Part shown: positions 7,007 to 11,396 of the stretch, in pieces
Layout of the letters: every line of letters begins with the position of its first letter
Position numbering within the stretch: the first letter of the stretch is position 1
Origin: an uncultured Clostridia bacterium
Lineage (GTDB): Bacteria; Bacillota; Clostridia; Christensenellales; Aristaeellaceae
Reading direction: 5' to 3'
Length of the DNA: 11,396 bases
NCBI GenBank assembly: GCA_934647305.1
Contig: CAKUFI010000082.1
Coordinates: 1 to 11,396, forward strand
Position numbers and translations under genes: made by a program
The notes under the pieces: model-generated
What the model was told of the DNA's origin: nothing
Database searches by the model: none
The model's input: only the letters and a program-made list of their open reading frames with translations

Positions 7007-7060
7007 CGCGCACAGGGGACCGGCCGGGCGTGGCCTTTCCGGCTCCCGGGCTTTTCGAAA

Positions 7061-7091
7061 AGGCGCCTGTCCCGCGCGGGCGCCTGTTTTT
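7061..7091 (+). terminator. Rho-independent terminator after the GH2 gene
   Basis: AGGCGCC (7061-7067) pairs with GGCGCCT (7079-7085) across an 11-base GC-rich loop, followed by gTTTTTCTTT. It lies 54 bp after the GH2 stop and separates the carbohydrate operon from the AraC-type gene. Confidence 0.8.
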
Positions 7092-7100
7092 CTTTCACAA

Positions 7101-7118
7101 GTTAGAAGAAGCTAACCA
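7101..7118. promoter_or_regulatory. Inverted-repeat motif upstream of the AraC-type gene
   Basis: GTTAGAAGAAGCTAACCA contains the inverted repeat GTTAG/CTAAC with a 6-base spacer. It ends 2 bases before the ribosome binding site GGAGG (7121-7125). A related motif (14 of 18 positions) lies at 8132-8149 before the next gene. It may be an operator or a leader hairpin; no clear promoter was found between the upstream terminator and this motif. Confidence 0.6.
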
Positions 7119-7131
7119 CCGGAGGTGCTTT

Positions 7132-8097
7132 ATGCCGCAGGTACGTTTCATGGACGGCTTTGATGAGGGGCGCGCGCTGGGCGCGATCGACTGCGCCGAC
7201 GGCGGCGGCCGGATCGACCGCTATGACCTGTTCGACGGGGTGACGGTCATGCGCGTTTCCCTGCAGACGCACGGATTCGAGGAGACGCGCCGGAAGCGGG
7301 ACGGCCTGGAGATCAATTTCTGCGCGAGCGGGCGGTTCGAGAGCAGCTTTTCATCGCGCGATCAGGCGGCGCTCACCCCGGGCGACCTGGCCGTCAGCAC
7401 CTTCGACGGCACGCATGGGGCGCGGTCGGAGTCGCGTTTTCCGCTGGGGCATTACGAGGGCGTGTGCATCGACGTGGACTGCGCCGCCGCCGCCCGCTGG
7501 ATGCGAAAAAACGCCGCGCCGCTGGCCACCGACTTCTCCGCGCTGCGCGAAAACCTGCTGGGCGGGCGCTGGTATGTGGCGATGAGCGCCGGGCCGCGCT
7601 GCGAGCACGTGTTCCGCGAGCTGTTCGAGAACATGCCCTACTTTGACCGGGCCTATCTGCAGCTGAAGGTGCTGGAGCTGTTCATGCTGCTGGGCAGCGT
7701 GCCGCGCGTGGAGCCGGCCGAGGCGGACTACTGCTCGGCGGAGCACCTGCGCCTGATCCGGCACCTGCGCGACCACCTGGTCAGCGACCGGGGCAGCTAT
7801 GTGTCGCTCGCGCGCCTGGCCGAGGAGCACGGAATCTCCGTTTCGCACCTGCAGAAGCTGTTTCGCCAGGTGTACGGTGCGCCGGTGTACCACTACATCC
7901 GCGAGTATCGCCTGGAGCAGGCCGCCGTCGAGCTGACCCGGGGCGAAAAGCGCATCGTGGACGTGGCGCTCGACGCGGGCTACGACAGCCCCAGCAAGTT
8001 CTCCGCCGCCTTCAAGGCGCGCTACCGCATGACCCCCAGCGACTACCGCGCCGCAGCCGATGTCTCAAAACGGAGCAGTCAAACCAGAACGGACTAG
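7132..8097 (+). CDS. AraC/XylS family transcriptional regulator
   Basis: The 321-residue product is a DNA-binding regulator with an N-terminal sensor region (about 1-200) and a C-terminal AraC-type domain (about 205-315). The first helix-turn-helix is in YVSLARLAEEHGISVSHLQK; the second, together with the family signature, runs through VALDAGYDSPSKFSAAF to MTPSDYRAA. The N-terminal LEINFCASGRFESSF...LTPGDLAVSTFDG resembles a cupin-like ligand domain, most like the PchR/YbtA-type branch, but no ligand can be assigned. The start at 7132 has GGAGG six bases upstream; an in-frame start 102 bases earlier would read through the terminator and was rejected. It is followed after 71 bp by a secreted protein that shares its upstream inverted repeat, making that gene and its own promoter the most likely targets. 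Confidence 0.9.
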   Translation: MPQVRFMDGFDEGRALGAIDCADGGGRIDRYDLFDGVTVMRVSLQTHGFEETRRKRDGLEINFCASGRFESSFSSRDQAALTPGDLAVSTFDGTHGARSESRFPLGHYEGVCIDVDCAAAARWMRKNAAPLATDFSALRENLLGGRWYVAMSAGPRCEHVFRELFENMPYFDRAYLQLKVLELFMLLGSVPRVEPAEADYCSAEHLRLIRHLRDHLVSDRGSYVSLARLAEEHGISVSHLQKLFRQVYGAPVYHYIREYRLEQAAVELTRGEKRIVDVALDAGYDSPSKFSAAFKARYRMTPSDYRAAADVSKRSSQTRTD

Positions 8098-8114
8098 CGC
8101 ATTTAGGAGAGACG

Positions 8115-8149
8115 TGGTATACTGTTTGTAGGTTAAAGAAAACTAACCA
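8115..8149 (+). promoter_or_regulatory. Extended -10 promoter with overlapping inverted repeat before the secreted protein gene
   Basis: TGGTATACT (8115-8123) is a good extended -10 element; no clear -35 is present, consistent with extended -10 or activator-dependent promoters. Transcription would begin about 8130, right at the inverted repeat GGTTA (8131-8135) / TAACC (8144-8148). The 18-base segment 8132-8149 matches 7101-7118 at 14 of 18 positions, including GTTA and CTAACCA with identical spacing. A protein bound here would overlap the start site, favouring repression; a leader hairpin is the alternative. Confidence 0.6.
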
Positions 8150-8168
8150 ATCAAAGGAGGATCACGTC

Positions 8169-8846
8169 ATGAAGAAAGTACTCTCCCTCGTCCTGTGCCT
8201 GGTTTGCCTGTTCGCGTTCAGCGCGGTGGGCCTGGCCGAAACCACTTCCGAGGACTTCCTGAGCAAGGTGCAGGGCACCTTTGTGGAGCTGTTCCCCGAG
8301 CTGTCCAAGGACGAGTATCACGAGACCTGGGTCGAGGCCGTGACCCCGCTGGTGGGCGCGGAGAACGCGGACGAGACGATCAGCATGCTGCTGAGCATGT
8401 GCATGGCCGACAAGTACGGCGAAGAGGCCATTGCCGCCTATACCGAGGATCCCGAGAGCATGCGCTTCGACTGCTACTACCTGGGCGGCGTGAAGAAGAT
8501 GACCATCGAGGGCAACACCATCTCCGGCGTGGACGCGGACGGCAACGAGGTCTTCCGCCACACCTACAGCCCGATGAACCTGGAAAACGAGAACGGCTTC
8601 ATCTTCTATCAGACCGAGGACGCCGACGCGGGTCAGTTCACCTACTTCGCCTTCTCGCCCGACACGATGGAGGATACCTGGCATCTGGAGTTCCGCTATG
8701 CGGAAAAGGTCGAGGATCTGATGAGCTGGTTCGAGGGCGCTTACGCCTACTGGAACGTGGGCGCGATCGCCGAGGACTACACCGAGGAGCAGATCCACAG
8801 CGCGATCAACCTCTTCGCGACCGAGAACCTGTCCGGCGAGGAATAA
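8169..8846 (+). CDS. Secreted protein, possibly a divergent ZinT/YodA-like domain protein
   Basis: The 225-residue product begins with a clear Sec signal peptide: MKK, a hydrophobic stretch LSLVLCLVCLFAFSAVGLA, and a likely cleavage after GLA at residue 24. There is no lipobox at the correct position, so it is probably released or wall-associated. The mature part resembles the lipocalin-like ZinT/YodA fold: KKMTIEGNTISGVDADGNEVFRHTY looks like the early strands, GQFTYFAF and TWHLEFRYAEKVEDLMSW the late strands, and YAYWNVGAIAEDYTEEQIHSAINLFATEN the C-terminal helices. The His-rich zinc site normal in that family (HFH type) is not intact here, with only one His in TWHLEF, so metal binding is doubtful. 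AAAGGAGG lies 9 bases before the ATG. The ZinT relation is made by eye; a novel secreted family is the alternative. Confidence 0.55.
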   Translation: MKKVLSLVLCLVCLFAFSAVGLAETTSEDFLSKVQGTFVELFPELSKDEYHETWVEAVTPLVGAENADETISMLLSMCMADKYGEEAIAAYTEDPESMRFDCYYLGGVKKMTIEGNTISGVDADGNEVFRHTYSPMNLENENGFIFYQTEDADAGQFTYFAFSPDTMEDTWHLEFRYAEKVEDLMSWFEGAYAYWNVGAIAEDYTEEQIHSAINLFATENLSGEE

Positions 8847-8864
8847 ACCCCAGACACAAAGAGA

Positions 8865-8890
8865 GACGGCGCGGCTTCGGCTGCGCCGTC
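8865..8890 (+). terminator. GC-rich UUCG hairpin after the secreted protein gene, T-tract missing
   Basis: GACGGCGC (8865-8872) pairs with GCGCCGTC (8883-8890); inner pairs close a C(UUCG)G tetraloop, giving an 11-bp stem with one G-U pair. It lies 18 bp after the stop codon, as a terminator should, but AGACTGTCAAAA follows in place of a T-tract. Bases 8867-8889 are repeated exactly at 9146-9168, where the T-tract is present. Confidence 0.65.
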
Positions 8891-9145
8891 AGACTGTCAA
8901 AAAACTCGGGAGAGCTCGAGAGGGCCGCAGCCCTTTCGAACTTTCAATCGTGCCCAGCGGCATGTACGGTGGGCACGGGGCGATTTTTTCGCCGGAAAAT
9001 CCCATTTTCCAGAGAAAAAATCGTTTCCTTGCAGGCTCCGCGCCCGAAAAATCTTTGATTTTTAGCGGAGACTGGTGAGGGTGGCAGTGGCGGGGGAGCT
9101 TGCTTCCCCGTCCACCAGCTTGTCAAAACTTTTTTGACAAGCTGC
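8891..9145 (+). repeat. Family B structured repeat, copy B-2, flanked by a 23-bp direct repeat
   Basis: This 255-bp element lies between identical 23-bp sequences (8867-8889 and 9146-9168). Near its ends are inverted repeats TGTCAAAAAA (8895-8904) and TTTTTTGACA (9130-9139). Hairpins in order: CGAGAGGG/CCCTTTCG (8917-8924 with 8931-8938), CGTGCCC/GGGCACG (8949-8955 with 8971-8977), a long two-part stem CGATTTTTTC/GAAAAAATCG enclosing GGAAAAT/ATTTTCC (8981-9023), CTCCGC/GCGGAG enclosing AAAAATC/GATTTTT (9036-9070), CGGGGGAGC/GCTTCCCCG (9091-9110), and a final 13-bp stem (9116-9144). Bases 8908-9126 match B-1 (2161-2424) and the last part matches B-3. It fills most of the 390-bp gap between genes. 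No protein-coding signal was recognised; a small mobile element or structured RNA are the main possibilities. Confidence 0.75.
9116..9144. repeat. Terminal hairpin of family B copy B-2 (bidirectional terminator-like)
   Basis: CAGCTTGTCAAAA (9116-9128) and TTTTGACAAGCTG (9132-9144) form a perfect 13-bp stem with a 3-base loop. The same hairpin ends copy B-3 (14-bp stem, 11320-11333 with 11338-11351). It is part of the repeat, not of a particular gene, and is symmetrical enough to act on both strands. Confidence 0.7.
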
Positions 9146-9174
9146 CGGCGCGGCTTCGGCTGCGCCGTTTTCTT
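9146..9174 (+). terminator. Rho-independent terminator beyond copy B-2
   Basis: CGGCGCGGC (9146-9154) pairs with GCTGCGCCG (9159-9167) around a UUCG tetraloop, followed by TTTTCTT. It is the complete form of the hairpin at 8865-8890 and is probably the original terminator of the secreted protein gene. The -35 element of the next promoter begins at 9173, immediately at its end. Confidence 0.8.
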
Positions 9175-9201
9175 GACTTGACGGGGAATTCGCGCTATAC
9201 T
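9173..9201 (+). promoter_or_regulatory. Sigma-A promoter of the ATC hydrolase-macro-DUF5655 operon
   Basis: TTGACT (9173-9178) and TATACT (9196-9201) each match the housekeeping consensus at 5 of 6 positions, with an ideal 17-base spacer. Transcription would start about 9208, giving a leader of roughly 30 bases before the first ATG. It is the best promoter in the window. Confidence 0.85.
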
Positions 9202-9236
9202 TTTATACAATTGGTTCATGAGGTGGAGGCGAAGCA

Positions 9237-9818
9237 ATGAATACGAAGCGGCAGCGGGAGATCAGAGCCTTTTTGATCGGAGAATTTGGCGAAGACAGGG
9301 GCAGCGTGCTGTTTAGGCGGCAGACGGAAACGCTCGACGCGCTGATTGCGGGCGAAACGGGCAAGTCGAAGAGCCAGATGAAAACGCTCTCCCGGACGAT
9401 TCTCCCCAGTATCGCGCTGTACAAGGTTCTGTCCGGCGAGCTTTCGCAGGAGCGCGCGTATGCCTGCGTGCGCAAATATATGCTCGAGGTCGCGGCCGGA
9501 AAACACGCATCCATGGCAAAAATGGAGTCCGTACCGGGCTTCTACGCGCTCTACAGCCGCATCTTCCTGCGGATCATGCGCACGGCCGACCAGTGGGAAA
9601 GCACACAGTCGCGCGGCGGGGATTCCTTCGACGTGACGATCACAAGGTGCCTCTGGCACACAGCCTGCGCGGAAAACGGCTGCGCGGAGCTGTGCCGCCT
9701 ATTCTGCGAGTCCGATAACGTGACCTACGGCGGGCTGCGGAAGATCGGCTTTTCGCGCACGAAAACGCTGGGCTGCGGCGGAAACTGCTGTGATTTCCAT
9801 TTTTTCAGGAAGCAGTAA
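9237..9818 (+). CDS. L-2-amino-thiazoline-4-carboxylic acid hydrolase family protein
   Basis: The 193-residue product fits the ATC hydrolase family (Pfam ATC_hydrolase), named for a Pseudomonas enzyme that opens the thiazoline ring in L-cysteine production from ATC; most Firmicute members are untested. The family pattern is visible in the C-terminal third: VTITRCLWHTACAENG, then LCRLFCESDNVTYGGL, then the closing TKTLGCGGNCCDFHF. The conserved Cys in TRC, the Cys-x-x-Asp pair in FCESD and CDF near residues 184-187 are likely functional. The N-terminal half (about 1-100) is helical and less conserved. There is no signal peptide. GGTGGAGG lies shortly before the ATG, and a strong promoter lies 36 bp upstream. 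It leads an operon: the macro-domain gene begins 15 bp after its stop. The true substrate in this host is unknown. Confidence 0.78.
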   Translation: MNTKRQREIRAFLIGEFGEDRGSVLFRRQTETLDALIAGETGKSKSQMKTLSRTILPSIALYKVLSGELSQERAYACVRKYMLEVAAGKHASMAKMESVPGFYALYSRIFLRIMRTADQWESTQSRGGDSFDVTITRCLWHTACAENGCAELCRLFCESDNVTYGGLRKIGFSRTKTLGCGGNCCDFHFFRKQ

Positions 9819-9833
9819 AAGGGAGGTCGTCGT

Positions 9834-10799
9834 ATGCCGCTGCAAATCGTCCGAAACGACCTCACGAAGATGAAGGTTGACGCCATCGTCAACGCCGCGA
9901 ACTGCTCGCTGCTGGGCGGCGGCGGCGTGGACGGCTGCATTCACCGCGCCGCGGGGCCGGAGCTGCTGGCCGAGTGCAGAACGCTCGGCGGCTGCGAAAC
10001 CGGGCGCGCGAAGATCACGAAGGGCTATCGCCTGCCCTGCAAGTACGTCATCCACGCGGTCGGGCCGCGCTGGCGGGACGGGCTGCACGGTGAAAAGGAG
10101 CTGCTGGCCTCCTGCTACCGCTGCTCGCTCGCGCTGGCGAAGGAATATGGCTGCGAATCGGTCGCCTTCCCGCTGATTTCCTCGGGCGTGTACGGCTACC
10201 CGAAGGACCAGGCGCTCAGGGTGGCGGTCGATACCATCGGCGGCTTCCTGCTTGAAAACGACATGACGGTCTACCTCGTCCTCTTTGACCGGAAGGCCTG
10301 TCAGCTCGGCGGCAGGCTGTTTGCAGACATTGCCGCCTATATCGACGACCGGTATGTGGACGAGCACACCGACAGCCGCGCCGAGCGCCTGCGCCGGATG
10401 CAGGTGCTCCATGCGGCCCCCAAAAAGGCCCAGTCGCTCGACGACGCGCTGGGGCGGCTCGACGAGAGCTTTTCGGAGATGCTGCTGCGCAAGATCGACG
10501 AGCGCGGCCTGACCGACGCGCAGTGCTACAAGAAAGCGAACGTCGACCGGAAGCTCTTCTCAAAGATCCGCTCGGACAGGTTTTACAGGCCCTCCAAGCC
10601 GACCGTAATCGCCTTTTCCCTGGCGCTCGAGCTGCCGCTCGACGAGATGAAGGATCTGCTCGGGAAGGCCGGGTTCGCCCTCTCGCGCTCCAACAAATTT
10701 GACATCATCGTGGAGTACTTCGTCGAGCAGGGAAACTATAACGTGTTCGAGATCAACGAGGCGCTGTTCGCGTTTGACCAGAGCCTGATCGGGGCGTAA
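9834..10799 (+). CDS. Macro domain protein (ADP-ribose binding/hydrolase) with C-terminal helical, HTH-like region
   Basis: The first 180 residues form a macro domain, which binds ADP-ribose and often removes it from proteins or nucleic acids. Visible signatures are VDAIVNAANCSLLGGGGVDG (Asn20, Asn23, Asp33), IHRAAG (36-41) and the second ligand loop ISSGVYGYP (115-123). The catalytic Asn and Asp of MacroD-type hydrolases appear to be retained. Residues about 195-321 form a separate all-helical region: FSEMLLRKIDERGLTDAQCY, KKANVDRKLFSKIRS and TVIAFSLALELPLDEMKDLL have the spacing of an XRE-like helix-turn-helix. AAAGGGAGG precedes the ATG at 9834. The 15-bp and 31-bp gaps to its neighbours indicate one transcript. 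No ADP-ribosyltransferase (DarT-like) gene is seen beside it, so a toxin-antitoxin role is not supported within this window. Confidence 0.88.
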   Translation: MPLQIVRNDLTKMKVDAIVNAANCSLLGGGGVDGCIHRAAGPELLAECRTLGGCETGRAKITKGYRLPCKYVIHAVGPRWRDGLHGEKELLASCYRCSLALAKEYGCESVAFPLISSGVYGYPKDQALRVAVDTIGGFLLENDMTVYLVLFDRKACQLGGRLFADIAAYIDDRYVDEHTDSRAERLRRMQVLHAAPKKAQSLDDALGRLDESFSEMLLRKIDERGLTDAQCYKKANVDRKLFSKIRSDRFYRPSKPTVIAFSLALELPLDEMKDLLGKAGFALSRSNKFDIIVEYFVEQGNYNVFEINEALFAFDQSLIGA

Positions 10800-10830
10800 T
10801 CCGCAAATTGGAAGCGATGGAGGCGGTCGG

Positions 10831-11217
10831 ATGGATACCGCGAGGCAGGATACCCTGCTGTTCTTTGACCGGCGTCAGGCCGCTTATCCCCTGTATGAGC
10901 TTTTTCAGGAAAGGCTGCTCGCCCGATTCCCCGAAACCCGAATCAGGGTGCAGAAATCCCAGATCTCGTTTTACGGTCAGCGGCTTTATGCCTGCGTGTC
11001 TTTCCTGCGCGTCAAAAAGAAGGCGGAGCTGCCGGACGGTTACTTTGTGCTGACGCTCGGCCTGCCCGCGCCGCTGGAGTCGGATCGAGCCGCGGCCAAA
11101 ACAGAGCCGTATCCGGGACGCTGGACAACGCACTTTGTCCTCAGCAGCCCCTCCGAACTGGACGAAGAGCTGTTTGGCTGGATTGAGCAGGCCCATGCCT
11201 TCGCCCAGGCGAAATGA
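10831..11217 (+). CDS. DUF5655 domain-containing protein
   Basis: The 128-residue protein is recognised as DUF5655 from YPLYELFQERLL, the central RVQKSQISFYGQRLYACVSFLRVKKKAELPDGY... block, TLGLPAP, KTEPYPGRWTTHFVLSSP and the closing ELFGWIEQAHAFAQAK. The domain is a small alpha/beta fold without assigned activity; it occurs alone or fused to other domains in bacteria. It has no signal peptide or membrane segment. GATGGAGG lies about 9 bases before the ATG. It is the last gene of the operon, starting 31 bp after the macro-domain gene. The conserved basic and aromatic residues could suit a nucleic acid or nucleotide ligand, but that is speculation. Confidence 0.85.
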   Translation: MDTARQDTLLFFDRRQAAYPLYELFQERLLARFPETRIRVQKSQISFYGQRLYACVSFLRVKKKAELPDGYFVLTLGLPAPLESDRAAAKTEPYPGRWTTHFVLSSPSELDEELFGWIEQAHAFAQAK

Positions 11218-11286
11218 CGCGGCGGCAATACGGCGGGCAAAACGTCGCCCGATACGCGACCGGGCGGGTCGAAAAACGAAATGGCA

Positions 11287-11319
11287 CAGGACTGCAGGGC
11301 AAAGCGCCCGGCAGTCCTG
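11287..11319 (+). terminator. GC-rich hairpin after the DUF5655 gene, abutting family B copy B-3
   Basis: CAGGACTGC (11287-11295) pairs with GCAGTCCTG (11311-11319), continued inward by GGGC/GCCC (11297-11300 with 11306-11309) past one mismatch. It lies about 70 bp after the operon's last stop codon, as a terminator would. No T-tract follows; the family B terminal hairpin begins at once at 11320. Confidence 0.6.
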
Positions 11320-11396
11320 CCAGCTTGTCAAAAAAGGTTTTGACAAGCTGGTGGACGGGGAAGCAAGCTCCCCCGCCACTGCCACCCTCACCAGTC
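11320..11396 (-). repeat. Family B structured repeat, copy B-3 (partial, inverted)
   Basis: This is the reverse complement of the right end of copy B-2 (about 9068-9145), nearly identical. It has the terminal stem CCAGCTTGTCAAAA/TTTTGACAAGCTGG (11320-11333 with 11338-11351, loop aagg) and the reverse of the GGGGGAGC/GCTTCCCC hairpin. The rest lies beyond the window. As in B-2, the terminal hairpin directly touches a GC-rich gene-terminator hairpin. Confidence 0.8.

Noticed and set aside
8195..9058. Plus-strand open frame overlapping the secreted protein gene and running into the B-2 repeat
   Set aside because: It is an Arg/Gly-rich out-of-frame shadow; the signal-peptide frame has the ribosome binding site.
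9834..10799. DarTG-like toxin-antitoxin system based on the macro domain
   Set aside because: No ADP-ribosyltransferase toxin gene lies next to it; the neighbours are an ATC-hydrolase-family protein and DUF5655.
11224..11277. Hairpin CGACC/GGTCG followed by AAAAA after the DUF5655 gene, considered as its terminator
   Set aside because: The 5-bp stem is followed by A residues, not T residues, on the plus strand, and no gene arrives from the right on the minus strand within the window.

Overview
The window looks like a GC-rich Gram-positive (Clostridia-type Firmicute) chromosome. Coding regions favour G/C at third positions, almost every gene has a strong AGGAGG-like ribosome binding site, and the gene families (peptide chain release factor 3, DUF1858, L-2-amino-thiazoline-4-carboxylate hydrolase, macro domain plus C-terminal helical region, DUF5655) are common together in anaerobic Firmicutes. 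Genus cannot be named from the sequence alone.

Layout. Bases 1-184 hold two tandem copies (110-bp period) of a small hairpin repeat, here called family A. prfC (release factor 3) follows on the minus strand (185-1798). A 712-bp gene-free stretch (1799-2510) contains the prfC leader, a third family A copy in inverted orientation and a first copy of a larger structured repeat, family B. From there every gene reads on the plus strand: a small DUF1858 cysteine protein (2511-2714); a gap packed with DnaA-box-like 9-mers (2724-2888); a carbohydrate operon of phosphohexomutase, histidine phosphatase and a GH2 glycosidase (2924-7006) closed by a terminator; an AraC-type regulator (7132-8097); and a secreted, possibly ZinT-like protein (8169-8846). 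A second family B copy (8891-9145) sits inside what looks like a duplicated terminator. A clear sigma-A promoter then drives a three-gene operon: ATC-hydrolase-like protein, macro-domain protein, DUF5655 protein (9237-11217). A third, partial and inverted family B copy runs off the right edge.

How it fits together. The phosphohexomutase and phosphatase genes overlap by 4 bp and the glycosidase follows after 22 bp, so the three are probably co-expressed for sugar use. The AraC regulator and the secreted protein carry the same 18-bp inverted-repeat motif just upstream of their ribosome binding sites, suggesting shared control. The last three genes form an accessory operon in which the macro domain implies ADP-ribose chemistry.

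The least ordinary parts are not protein-coding: a dense DnaA-box cluster between divergently oriented transcription blocks, and two families of interspersed repeats whose stems change in sequence while pairing is retained. In two of the three family B copies one end directly abuts a GC-rich terminator-like hairpin.
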